A stretch of 64,000 nucleotides of DNA from Actinoplanes sichuanensis (GTDB taxonomy: Bacteria > Actinomycetota > Actinomycetes > Mycobacteriales > Micromonosporaceae): contig NZ_AP028461.1 in the NCBI RefSeq assembly GCF_033097365.1, positions 10,877,501 to 10,941,500 of the forward strand, in the 5' to 3' direction. Made by a program: the position numbers and the translations under genes. Positions 1 through 8,290 of the stretch are shown here, one piece after another. Position 1 is the first letter of the stretch. The number at the start of each line of letters is the position of its first letter. Under the pieces are notes generated by a model that saw nothing but the letters and a program-made list of their open reading frames with translations, was not told the origin of the DNA and did not search any database.

Positions 1-52
1 GACAACGCCCAGGGGCTACACCCGCCCGTCGCCGCTACGGCCCGACCTAAAG

Positions 53-1771
53 GTGATGCCGGTCAGCGAACGTGGCGAGAGTCTCGGCGTCTGGGATTTC
101 GGCGACGAGATGCCCGGCGCGCTGGTGATCCGCACGGCTCTCGCGGCTGCCTTCGCTGACGCCCTCGATGTCGGCGGCCCCTGGCGTTCCAAGTCCACCG
201 CGCTCGCGGCGTTCAACGGCTGCAAGCACTTTCTGCGCTGGTTCAGCGAGTCAGGCCGAGAACTGAGCCACCTGCGGGATCTGACGCCCGCGGCCTGGAA
301 TGCATATTTGATCGCCACCCCCGCTTCGGTCGTTACCGCGCGGCTGTCCCTCGTCAAAACGCTGCTTCGCCGAACCGGTCAGTTGACGCCGGCGACATTG
401 CGCGCGGTCGACGTCCGCAGCAAACGGCACGAGGCTGCCGTTCAGCAGAGCCTGACGAAAGAACAGGCCAAGGCCGTCAAGCGGACCCTGCATCGCATCG
501 TCGCCGATGCCCATCGCCGCATCCTGAACTCCTGGCAGCACCTGGAGGACTACCGGGCGGGGGTCTTCGCGGAAGGCACCCTCGACGAGCGGCTGGGCCG
601 CATCCTGGCCCACGTCGCAGACCACCTCGATGCCCCTCGTTCCGCAGCGACGGCTCACGTCACCGGCGAGGTCCAGCGAGTCATCGGCTCACGCGACTCG
701 ATGCGGGCGATGGAGCGGCTGTTCCTGCGCGGCGAGGAAGCCGCTGCCGTCATGTCGCTGTTCGCCCTGCACGAGGGCTGGAATCCTGGCGTCATCATGG
801 GTTTGACCATCCGGGACGTCACCCGGGCGGACGACGGCGAGATCGACTTGCCGACTTACACCGTTGCCCTGGACAAACCGCGACGCGGCCGGCAGCGGCA
901 CATGACGAACAACCTCGTCGAGACCTCTAGCCGGACCGGTGCAGCGGTCTTGAGGATGACGATAGAGATGACCGCGTCCACGCGTGACCTCCTCGCCGCC
1001 CGCGGCGCACCGTCGGAGCGGCTCCTGATCCACCTGCCGATGAGTCTCAACGGTCGTGGCCGCCGGGGTGACGACACGCTACTAATCAGCCCGAATCCCC
1101 TCCGGGGCAGCGTGACGACGAAGCAGATGCGCGCCCTCTCTGCCCAGGTCGGGCTGCGTGACGAGAATGGAGAACTCGTCGCGTTCAACTTGCAGATGCT
1201 GCGCCGGACCACCGTCACCCAGACCGGCCCGCAGGGACACACCGAAGCGACTAACGCCAATGTTTACCGTCTGAAAGACAAGCAGGTACGGGCGGAGAGC
1301 CAGCCGGTGTTCGAGCAAGGACTCCGGGAAGCCCTCGCCCATGCCGAGGCCACCGTGCTCAAGACCGCAGCGCGGGCCGCGACAAGCGACCTGGACCCCG
1401 AGACCGCACAGAAGATCGACGACGGCGTCCTGGACACCCCCGTCGGCTCGTGCAAGGACGTCGAGCACAGCCCACTTAACAAGGGTCAACGCTGCAACGC
1501 CTCCTTCCTGATGTGTTTTTCCTGCTCAAACGCTGTTGTTGTCCCGCGACAACTACCTCGGATCGTCTACCTGCATCACCGCCTCGACACGCTGCGCCGG
1601 AGCCTGGGCGACAGCCCGGCCTGGGAGCGATGGATGCCCCACTGGCTCCGCATCACCGACCTGCTCGACCGGCACTTCACCGATGCCGAACGCGCCGCGG
1701 CCTTCGGAAAAGCGACTCCCGTGGACACAACCCTGATCGACGCCATGCTGAACAAGAGGTACGACATATGA
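53..1771 (+). CDS. Tyrosine recombinase-like protein, first gene of a Tn554-type trio (5' end uncertain)
   Basis: Probable DNA strand-exchange protein of a mobile element. The C-terminal half looks like a tyrosine-recombinase catalytic domain: LRR followed by a GH...Y arrangement (about residues 383-408). The first catalytic Arg is not obvious, because the segment that normally reads TGxRxxE is HEGWNPG here, so activity may be reduced or the protein may be a partner subunit. A Cys-rich tail (CKD, CNAS, CFSCS, about 465-495) could bind zinc. The GTG at 53 and ATG at 56 are possible starts, but the frame stays open to the left edge, so the gene may begin outside the window. Its stop overlaps the next gene in an ATGA. 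Tn554 TnpA/TnpB are the closest family I know; a third recombinase could lie to the left. Confidence 0.75.
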   Translation: MMPVSERGESLGVWDFGDEMPGALVIRTALAAAFADALDVGGPWRSKSTALAAFNGCKHFLRWFSESGRELSHLRDLTPAAWNAYLIATPASVVTARLSLVKTLLRRTGQLTPATLRAVDVRSKRHEAAVQQSLTKEQAKAVKRTLHRIVADAHRRILNSWQHLEDYRAGVFAEGTLDERLGRILAHVADHLDAPRSAATAHVTGEVQRVIGSRDSMRAMERLFLRGEEAAAVMSLFALHEGWNPGVIMGLTIRDVTRADDGEIDLPTYTVALDKPRRGRQRHMTNNLVETSSRTGAAVLRMTIEMTASTRDLLAARGAPSERLLIHLPMSLNGRGRRGDDTLLISPNPLRGSVTTKQMRALSAQVGLRDENGELVAFNLQMLRRTTVTQTGPQGHTEATNANVYRLKDKQVRAESQPVFEQGLREALAHAEATVLKTAARAATSDLDPETAQKIDDGVLDTPVGSCKDVEHSPLNKGQRCNASFLMCFSCSNAVVVPRQLPRIVYLHHRLDTLRRSLGDSPAWERWMPHWLRITDLLDRHFTDAERAAAFGKATPVDTTLIDAMLNKRYDI

Positions 1772-3588
1772 CCAGCGCCGCTGTCATTCCCCTGCACTCC
1801 GACGAGGCGCGCATCTCCTGGGCAGCCGACATGCCGGCGTTCCCGCGAGACCAAGTTCGGCCCGATGTCCTCGCCTCCGGGGCGCGGTTGCCGCGCTACG
1901 GCGACGACGAATGGGCCCTATCGCTGCTCGACCACGGGGATAGTCCGAACTCCCTGCGCGTCACCTGGTCGACCTTTCCCGCCCGGTTCCGCGAGACCTT
2001 CCGGGCGGCAGGATGGACCATGATCAACAAAGGGCTGAATCCTGACCTGATCAACCTGCGCAATGTCGGCCTCGTGTCGCACCCAGCGCCCGGCACGGCA
2101 CACGTTGTCATCGCGCAGTGGCGTCTGTTCGCCCGCTGGCTCGAACACGCCAAGCCCTCGATCGAGAGCCTCAGCGAGGTGGAAGACGCCGACCTACGCG
2201 CATGGGCCACACACCTCCGAGAGACCTACGCCGCCGAGACCACGCGACTGCAGGGGCTCGTGGGCGTCACGCGCCTCTACGGGCACTCATGGCTGATTGG
2301 CCGCGACGCCCAGATCATGCGGCCCCCGTGGCTCGGCACCGGTTACAAACGCTTCATCGGCGAAGCCACACGCCGGACCGAAAACTCAACCCCGCCGATC
2401 AGCAGCGAAAGCATCAGCACGTTGCTGACCTGCGCCATCGACTGCATCGACGACTTCCTGAAGACCTACGGCAACAAGCGCAATCCGTCCCTGCGTAACC
2501 GTGAAATCACGAGGATCACCGCGGCCAGCATCACCGTGATCGCCTACCTCACGGGCATGCGGCCACAAGAGGTCCTGTCCTTGCGCACGGACTGCCTCAA
2601 GATCGTCGAAAATGACACCGGCGGCATCCGCTACGAAGTGCGGGGACGGGCGTTCAAGAACGTGCGCGACGACGAAGGTCGTCAACTCACTCAAGGCCGA
2701 GCCCGCAAGCAGCCGTGGCTGACGATCGAAGCGGGTGCACGCGCGATCCGAGCCGCGGCCATCGCGGCGAAAGCGACGGACAGCAGCGGCCTTCTCTTCC
2801 CGCGTCTGCGGATGCGCAAGGCGGTGCGGCAAGGAGGAGCCCTCACCGTTGCGGTCGCCAACAACCGCATCACCGACTTCGTCAGTCACGTCAACGCGGT
2901 GCTCGCGCCGCAGACCGGCCGAAAGCCCATCGACGTCGAATCCGAGGGCAACATCACCCTCCGCCGCTTCCGTCGCACCCTGGCCTTCCACATCGCCCGC
3001 CAGCCCCTCGGCGAGGTCGCGCTCGGCGTTCAATACGGCCACCTGAACATCGTCACCGGTCAGGGCTACGCCGGCCGATCTGAAGCGGGCCTGCAAGGTC
3101 TCATCGACTTCGAGCGCATGACGAAAGTGGTCGAACTGCTCGACTCGCTCGTCGAGGAACAGGAGTCCGGCACCACCGTGAGCGGGCCGGCTGCCGCCCG
3201 GCTGTCATCGGCCCTCATGCGCTACGAGACTGACTTCGCCGGCACGACCTGGACCGACAAGGAGGCCAAGCGGATGCGCAAGACGCCCGGCCTGCAGATC
3301 TTCGACAACCCGAACACGATGGTTCTCTGCGTCTTCGACGCCGCTACCTCCCGCTGCCACGCGGGCACCAGCCCGTCGAGCACCACCCGGAGCACGCCCG
3401 CCCTGGACAACTGCGCACGCTCCTGCGCCAACATCGCACGCACCGACCGACACATCGCCGCCCTCCGCGAAGAACGCGAGGGTCTCGCAACCGAGGCTAC
3501 GCAGGTTCCCGAACCGATCGCCGCTCGACTCCATCAGCGCATCGCAGACATCGATCAGATCGTCCACGACCACAAGGCGGCAGCATGA
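1768..3588 (+). CDS. Tyrosine recombinase/integrase, TnpB-like (second gene of trio)
   Basis: Site-specific recombinase of 606 residues that should cut and rejoin DNA through a Tyr-DNA intermediate. The catalytic signature is visible: Arg I in TGMRPQEVLSLR, box II as LRRFRRTLAFH, then GVQYGHLNIVTGQGYAG with the GH pair and the candidate nucleophilic Tyr. A Cys-containing tail (CVFD, CHAG, CARSCAN) precedes a basic helical end, as in Tn554 TnpB-type proteins. I chose the ATG at 1768 because it has AAGAGGT upstream and overlaps the previous stop in an ATGA; the longer upstream reading frame is only a shadow of gene 1. Of the two recombinases it is the better candidate for the active one. Confidence 0.88.
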   Translation: MTSAAVIPLHSDEARISWAADMPAFPRDQVRPDVLASGARLPRYGDDEWALSLLDHGDSPNSLRVTWSTFPARFRETFRAAGWTMINKGLNPDLINLRNVGLVSHPAPGTAHVVIAQWRLFARWLEHAKPSIESLSEVEDADLRAWATHLRETYAAETTRLQGLVGVTRLYGHSWLIGRDAQIMRPPWLGTGYKRFIGEATRRTENSTPPISSESISTLLTCAIDCIDDFLKTYGNKRNPSLRNREITRITAASITVIAYLTGMRPQEVLSLRTDCLKIVENDTGGIRYEVRGRAFKNVRDDEGRQLTQGRARKQPWLTIEAGARAIRAAAIAAKATDSSGLLFPRLRMRKAVRQGGALTVAVANNRITDFVSHVNAVLAPQTGRKPIDVESEGNITLRRFRRTLAFHIARQPLGEVALGVQYGHLNIVTGQGYAGRSEAGLQGLIDFERMTKVVELLDSLVEEQESGTTVSGPAAARLSSALMRYETDFAGTTWTDKEAKRMRKTPGLQIFDNPNTMVLCVFDAATSRCHAGTSPSSTTRSTPALDNCARSCANIARTDRHIAALREEREGLATEATQVPEPIAARLHQRIADIDQIVHDHKAAA

Positions 3589-4076
3589 GCAGCGCATCGA
3601 CCTGGGAGGTCCCGAACGCCGACCACCCCGAGCGACGCGCGATCCTAGCCGCGATGACCCGCGTCCTGGCCGGCACCACGAACCGGAAGTTGACCGTCAA
3701 GGACCTCGCAGAAGAGGCCGGGCTCAAACGGCACCACCTGGTCAACAAGCACACCGACCTTCGCGATCTGTTCTACGCCGAGGTCGAACGTTCGGGGGTC
3801 GAACGCGAGCCGGCGGTTGTCATCCGGCTCCGCAAGGAGATCACGGAACTGCGCGACACCGTGAGCAAGAGAAACGAAACGATCCAGGAGTTAGAAGCCA
3901 AAAACGAGCAGTATGCCGAGAACCTCGCGGTCGCGATCATGAGGATCAGGCAGTTGGAACGCGACCTCGCCGCCGCAGCGGCCAGGCAGTCACCTTCAGA
4001 CGAGCAACAGGTTCCCCCACCCCACGGACGGAACCACCTGCGGTCAGTGCCCACGGGTGAGTCGGGCTCCTGGTGA
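3585..4076 (+). CDS. Small HTH/coiled-coil protein, TnpC-like (third gene of trio)
   Basis: A 163-residue protein whose start overlaps the recombinase stop in an ATGA. The N-terminal 65 residues carry a TetR-like helix-turn-helix stretch (LTVKDLAEEAGLKRHHLVNKH). A long heptad-rich coiled coil follows at about 75-135 (EITELRDTVSKRNETIQELEAK). Small proteins of this build follow the two recombinases in Tn554-type elements (TnpC; DUF6262-like in actinobacteria). There TnpC affects the efficiency and orientation of transposition. The assignment rests on position and architecture, not on a search. Only about 50 bp separate its stop from the truncated udgX gene, so it is the last gene of the element on this side. 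Confidence 0.75.
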   Translation: MSSASTWEVPNADHPERRAILAAMTRVLAGTTNRKLTVKDLAEEAGLKRHHLVNKHTDLRDLFYAEVERSGVEREPAVVIRLRKEITELRDTVSKRNETIQELEAKNEQYAENLAVAIMRIRQLERDLAAAAARQSPSDEQQVPPPHGRNHLRSVPTGESGSW

Positions 4077-4123
4077 TCTAGCCAGCGCAACACGCTGGTA
4101 CTGCAACACGAGAACTCTCAATA

Positions 4124-4141
4124 GAAGTGTTCAAGCACTTC
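4124..4141. other. Putative right junction / recombination core of the inserted element
   Basis: GAAGTG-TTCAAG-CACTTC forms 6-bp inverted arms around a 6-bp centre, exactly where homology to UdgX begins (the codons for KHF read AAG CAC TTC). The layout suits a tyrosine-recombinase core with the crossover inside TTCAAG, the right arm coming from the target gene and the left arm from the element. Just upstream are a hairpin (CCAGCG/CGCTGG, 4082-4098) and two copies of GCAACACG (4087 and 4103), possible recombinase binding sites. The junction call is inferred from where homology stops. Confidence 0.5.
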
Positions 4142-4495
4142 CGTTTCGAGTTGCGGGGCAGCCGCCGGATCCACCAGACGCCGGGCCCGGCCCACATCGA
4201 GGCCTGCCGACCCTGGCTGGTGTCCGAGTTCTCACTGCTCAAGCCGAAGCTGGTGGTGATCCTCGGCGCGTCCGCGGGAAAGGCGCTGCTCGGACCGGAC
4301 TTCCGGGTGACCAGGTCACGTGGGCGGCTGATGCCGTGGCCCGCCTCGGCCCAGCATCCCGAGGACTTCCCCATCGCGGAGATCCAGGCGTTGGCCACGA
4401 TCCATCCGTCGGCGGTGCTGCGGGCCGACGATCGGGAGACGGCGTACCGCGGTCTCGTCGACGATCTCCGGGTGGCGGCAGCGGCGGTCGCCTGA
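4127..4495 (+). pseudogene. UdgX-type uracil-DNA glycosylase, 5'-truncated by the inserted element
   Basis: The remaining 120 or so residues match the C-terminal half of UdgX, the family-4-like glycosylase that crosslinks covalently to uracil sites. Visible are KHF, the insert SRRIHQ with the His used for crosslinking, CRPWL, LGASAGKALLG and the HPSAVLR motif. The N-terminal half, with the GExPG uracil-pocket motif and the Fe-S cysteines, is missing. Homology begins abruptly at 4127-4130, directly beside the recombinase trio. The fragment has no recognisable ribosome binding site and cannot make a complete enzyme. The missing 5' half should lie at the far end of the element, left of this window. 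Confidence 0.82.
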
Positions 4496-4530
4496 GGTGC
4501 GGCGGAGTCGCGTCTGGGTACCCTTCTCCG

Positions 4531-4731
4531 GTGCGGTTGACAGATTTCTGGGAACGCCTGGAACAGAGCTTCGGCTCCGCCTATGCCCATAGCATCGCGG
4601 CCGACCACTCCTTCACGGAGCTCGGCGGACGAACCATAGACGAGGCCATTGCTCAGGGTGTCGAAACCGCTACCATCTGGCGCGCTGTGGTGACCGCGTA
4701 CCCCGATCGGGTGCCGTCCAGCCTGCGTTGA
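4531..4731 (+). CDS. DUF3046 family protein upstream of recA
   Basis: A 66-residue protein starting at GTG 4531 ([15 protein letters not shown]...). It matches the DUF3046 family, whose members sit just upstream of recA in many actinobacteria (Rv2738c in M. tuberculosis). The conserved pattern [16 protein letters not shown], then [17 protein letters not shown] and a Trp-Arg-Ala motif, is present. No function is known. The short length and the fixed position next to recA argue for a real gene rather than a chance frame. Confidence 0.85.
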   Translation: MRLTDFWERLEQSFGSAYAHSIAADHSFTELGGRTIDEAIAQGVETATIWRAVVTAYPDRVPSSLR

Positions 4732-4739
4732 GCCGCTTT

Positions 4740-4787
4740 TAGTACGCCTGTTCTGGCGTGTCACTCGATCGTCGTACAGGTGTTCGG
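4740..4787 (+). promoter_or_regulatory. SOS (LexA) box upstream of recA, plus a weaker second copy
   Basis: TCGTACAGGTGTTCGG at 4772-4787 matches the actinobacterial SOS box TCGAAC-N4-GTTCGA at 10 of 12 positions. TAGTACGCCTGTTCTG at 4740-4755 matches 8 of 12. TATTGT at 4789 could be the -10 hexamer, which would place the main box between -35 and -10, where LexA would block polymerase. This is read by eye against the known consensus. Confidence 0.75.
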
Positions 4788-4790
4788 CTA

Positions 4791-4817
4791 TTGTCCACAG
4801 CGGCTCGGTCATCCACA
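4791..4817 (+). promoter_or_regulatory. DnaA-box-like motifs in the recA leader
   Basis: TTGTCCACA at 4791-4799 equals the actinobacterial DnaA-box consensus. TCATCCACA at 4809-4817 matches 7 of 9. Both lie directly downstream of the SOS box. The match is visible; binding is inference. Confidence 0.4.
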
Positions 4818-4927
4818 GCACACGACAGGGCGGGAGATTTTTGTCGTACCCCTCGCCTAACGTGTCGACCGTGGTGAACAAGAGCTCGTCGACGAAGAGC
4901 ACGAAGTCGAATACAGGGGTGGCGGGA

Positions 4928-5980
4928 ATGGCGGCAGGAACACCTGATCGGGAGAAAGCGCTCGAGTTGGCGCTGGCACAGATCGACAAGCAGTTCGGCA
5001 AGGGCTCGGTGATGCGGCTCGGGGAGCGCCCGGTCCAGCAGATGGCCGTCATCCCCACCAGCTCCATCGCCCTCGATGTGGCGCTCGGCGTCGGCGGTCT
5101 GCCGCGCGGCCGGGTCATCGAGGTCTACGGCCCCGAGTCGAGCGGTAAGACGACGGTCGCCCTGCACGCGGTGGCCAACGCACAGAAGGCGGGCGGTCTC
5201 GCGGCGTTCATCGACGCCGAGCACGCCCTCGACCCGGAATATGCCCGGGCTCTCGGTGTCGACACCGACGCCCTGCTGGTCTCCCAGCCGGATACCGGTG
5301 AGCAGGCTCTCGAGATCGCGGACATGCTGATCCGCTCCGGTGCCCTCGACATCATCGTCATCGACTCGGTGGCGGCCCTCGTGCCGCGTGCCGAGATCGA
5401 GGGTGAGATGGGCGACAGTCACGTCGGTCTTCAGGCCCGTCTGATGAGCCAGGCCCTTCGGAAGATCACCGGTATTCTGAACAACTCGGGCACGACCGCC
5501 ATCTTCATCAACCAGCTTCGCGAGAAGATCGGTGTGATGTTCGGTTCACCTGAGACCACGACCGGTGGTCGGGCCCTGAAGTTCTACGCGTCGGTCCGTC
5601 TCGACGTTCGGCGTATCGAGGCTCTGAAGGACGGCACCGACGTCGTCGGTAACCGGACCCGGGTCAAGGTCGTCAAGAACAAGGTGGCCGCGCCGTTCAA
5701 GCAGGCCGAATTCGACATCATGTACGGCAAGGGCATCTCCCGGGAGGGCTCGCTCATCGACGTCGGCGTCGAGCAGAGCATCATCCGCAAGTCGGGTGCC
5801 TGGTACACCTACGACGGCGACCAGCTCGGCCAGGGCAAGGAGAAGGCCCGGGAGTTCCTCAAGGAGAACCCGGACGTCGCCGCCGAGATCGAGAAGAAGA
5901 TCCTGGAGAAGCTCGGTGTCGGCCAGGCCGGTGCCGGCGATGCCGCCGGTGGCCCGGAACTGCCGCCGGTCGACTTCTGA
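4928..5980 (+). CDS. recA: Recombinase A
   Basis: RecA, 350 residues, the ATP-driven strand-exchange protein of homologous repair and the co-protease that makes LexA cleave itself. Walker A GPESSGKT is at 68-75. Also visible are the [10 protein letters not shown] segment, Walker B ([10 protein letters not shown]), the L1 region ([21 protein letters not shown]), the [22 protein letters not shown] loop and a flexible acidic/Gly tail ending in PPVDF. I chose the ATG at 4928 ([10 protein letters not shown]); the frame extends 29 codons upstream, but that stretch has no RecA similarity and lies in the leader. No intein interrupts the gene, unlike M. tuberculosis recA. SOS control is likely from the box at 4772. 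recX follows after 14 bp. Confidence 0.98.
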   Translation: MAAGTPDREKALELALAQIDKQFGKGSVMRLGERPVQQMAVIPTSSIALDVALGVGGLPRGRVIEVYGPESSGKTTVALHAVANAQKAGGLAAFIDAEHALDPEYARALGVDTDALLVSQPDTGEQALEIADMLIRSGALDIIVIDSVAALVPRAEIEGEMGDSHVGLQARLMSQALRKITGILNNSGTTAIFINQLREKIGVMFGSPETTTGGRALKFYASVRLDVRRIEALKDGTDVVGNRTRVKVVKNKVAAPFKQAEFDIMYGKGISREGSLIDVGVEQSIIRKSGAWYTYDGDQLGQGKEKAREFLKENPDVAAEIEKKILEKLGVGQAGAGDAAGGPELPPVDF

Positions 5981-5994
5981 TCCGGTAGTCCGCG

Positions 5995-6780
5995 ATGGCC
6001 GGACGGCGCGGCGCACGGTCCGGGCGGGGATGGGATGCCATTCCGCCCCGGACCGGCGCCGGCACGACATCGGGCGACGATACGGACGAGCCGCGACGTT
6101 CCACGGGGCGTCGCGGCCGCCGTGGCGCCCCATCCGCCGGGGCGTTCCCGGACGGCGCTCCATCCATCGGTGCGTTCCCGGGCGGCGCTCCAACCACCGG
6201 GGCGTTCCGTGACGGTGACACCCCGGCGCGGGCAGAGCCGCCGCGCAGTGAGTCCGAGGTGGCCCGGGAGATCTGCCTGCGCCAGCTGGCGGTTCGCCCG
6301 AGGACCCGGGCTGAGCTGGCGAAGGTGCTGGTCCGCAAGGAGATCTCCGAGGAGGTGATCGCCGAGGTCCTCGACCGCTACGACGAGGTCGGGATCATCG
6401 ACGATGCGGCCTTCGCGCGCGCCTGGGTCTCCAGCCGGCACCACGGCCGTGGGCTGGCCCGCCGGGCGCTCGCCAATGAGCTGCGGCAGCGTGGCGTCGA
6501 CGCGGAAGTCGCGGTCGAGGCGCTGGAGGCGGTCGACGACGAGGCCGAGGCATCAGCGGCCCGGACCCTGGTGGACCGGAAACTCCGCACGGCGAGGGGT
6601 ACGCCCGACGCCATCTTCCGCCGGCTGGTCGCGATGCTCGCCCGAAAGGGCTACCCAGCCGGGGTCGCCATTCGAGCGGTCAAGGACGCGCTGGCTGCCC
6701 GAGACGCCGAAGCCGCCGAATTCGCCGACGCGATCGACCCGGACGCCCTCGCCGACGAAGCCGAAGACCTCCAGTCCTAG
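5995..6780 (+). CDS. recX: Regulatory protein RecX
   Basis: RecX, which binds and caps RecA filaments and so limits RecA activity; it lies directly downstream of recA, as in most actinobacteria. The conserved RecX helices occupy about residues 88-240: ICLRQLAVRPRTRAELAKVL, then DEVGIIDDAAFARAWV and LRQRGVD. The first 85 residues are an extra low-complexity region with three 10-residue repeats (GAFPDGAPSI type) and many Arg and Gly, longer than the usual RecX. The ATG at 5995 gives close coupling to recA. A later start cannot be excluded, because the tail has no recognised fold and no clear ribosome binding site decides the question. Confidence 0.92.
   Translation: MAGRRGARSGRGWDAIPPRTGAGTTSGDDTDEPRRSTGRRGRRGAPSAGAFPDGAPSIGAFPGGAPTTGAFRDGDTPARAEPPRSESEVAREICLRQLAVRPRTRAELAKVLVRKEISEEVIAEVLDRYDEVGIIDDAAFARAWVSSRHHGRGLARRALANELRQRGVDAEVAVEALEAVDDEAEASAARTLVDRKLRTARGTPDAIFRRLVAMLARKGYPAGVAIRAVKDALAARDAEAAEFADAIDPDALADEAEDLQS
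6139..6228 (+). repeat. Three 30-bp repeats in the recX N-terminal extension
   Basis: Three tandem in-frame 30-bp units encode GAFPDGAPSI, GAFPGGAPTT and GAFRDGDTPA. The units differ by several substitutions, so they are old rather than a fresh duplication. Confidence 0.75.
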
Positions 6781-7348
6781 GCGTGACCCCGGCCACCTGG
6801 CCCGGTGACACGGGGGTGCCCCCTGACGGTCCGGGCCTCGGCTGCGGCGACGGCTGGCGTCCCGGTTCGGCATGACCGATGGGCCGGACGGAGCGGCGAG
6901 CCCGCAGCAGTGCGTCGGTGAGGCGGACAGCGACGGGTGAGGGAAGCGGTGGGCGGACCGACTGCGGAAGCGCGGCGGCTCGGTGCGGTCGGGAGGCTTC
7001 GCCTCGGGAGCCGGGAAAGTGGTGTCGGCTACTGAGCCCGGCCGTTGATGCCGGTGGCCAGGGCGTTCGCCGATATAGTCCTGATGTGAGGATCGCTCCT
7101 CTGGTGACCGTTCGGCCCGATATCACGCGGCGGCTTCGAGGTCGTGGTGGCTGATACGTTCCGTCACTTCGGGTCGTTGTCACGCTCCGTGTCGTGCGCT
7201 TCGGCGGTGGCGTCGGTGGCGATAATGGTTACGGCTGAGGAGGGAAGGGCGCGATCGCGTGGTACGTCTGGAATTGTCCCGTGGGATCGTGAGCTGGGCG
7301 TAAGCATCTCTGTGCCGTACGTCCTATCCGCTGCCGAATCATGAGTCC

Positions 7349-7378
7349 TTGACCGAAGCGGTGCTTGCGACCTAGCCT
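7349..7378 (+). promoter_or_regulatory. Orphan sigma-70 (HrdB)-type promoter
   Basis: TTGACC (7349-7354), an 18-bp spacer and TAGCCT (7373-7378) form a good housekeeping promoter for a high-GC actinobacterium. No reading frame begins in the next few hundred bases, and rny starts 1.2 kb downstream. The product may be a small RNA or a long rny leader. Confidence 0.5.
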
Positions 7379-7899
7379 CGCGTTACACAAGGTTTGTTCG
7401 ACCATCGCATGCAACAGGCACAACATAGATCGCATTACATTACGGCATCACTTGGGCGGTTTTCGCTCGATGGTTGCCTCCGTCGGCCGCTGACCGCGCG
7501 GCGGACGGCGCGACATACCGGCGGTCAACCCCACAACTCCACACACTCCTGATTCGAGCGTCCGGTGGGCGGCTCGCTGGCAGGGCTCTTCGAAGCCGGC
7601 CGGGGGATCAGACGGGTCTCGGGCGACGATGTTCGCTCGAGCCATCGTCGTATCCCACGGACTGTAACGATGTTTCCGATCCGGTGAGGCGACCAGGGCG
7701 GCGAGGCTACGCAGGGAAACGCTGTTCGGATGGGCGCACCGTGATCATCCGACGCGGCTGTCCTCCCTACGTCCGGAGAAACCGGATGACGGACGCAATG
7801 TGCGACCGGCGCCGGACGACCCGGTAGAGCCCGACCGTCGAGCCAGACGACCGAAGCCGACGGAAACCGAGCCGCGACCGGCCCGGCCGATGCCGCCCA

Positions 7900-8290
7900 A
7901 GCCGACCCAGGCGGAAAGCTGGCCCACGGGCGAAAGCCGACCCAGCGGGCGAGCCGGCCCAACGGGAGAGCCGACCCACGCGGGCGAGCCGGCCCAGGAA
8001 AAGCTGACCCAACGGGAAAGCCGACCGACACGGGCTGGCTGGTCCAAGGGAAAGCGGACCCGAGGGAAAGCGGGACCCGAGGGGAAGGCCGACCCAACGG
8101 GGAAGCCGACCGACACGGGCTGGCTGGTCCAAGGGAAAGCCGACCCGACGGGAAGGCGGACCCAACGGGAAAGCCGACCCACACGGGCGAGCCGGCCCAA
8201 GGGAAAGCCCAGGCGAGCCGACCCAACCGGGAAAGCGGGCCAAGCGGAAAAGCCACCAGGCAGGAAGGCTGACCAGGGCGAAAGCCCGAA
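7900..8290. repeat. Degenerate repeat region, about 18-bp unit
   Basis: Variants of GCCGACCCAACGGGAAAG recur about 15-20 times with substitutions and small indels. A near-identical 50-bp block appears at 8006-8055 and again at 8091-8140. The repeats give long open frames on both strands by chance. Similar spacing between recX and rny in related strains would show whether the array is conserved or strain-specific. Confidence 0.7.

Noticed and set aside
7385..7440. tRNA-like sequence (TTCGA motif)
   Set aside because: A TTCGA sits in the right kind of loop text, but no acceptor or anticodon stem can be paired around it.
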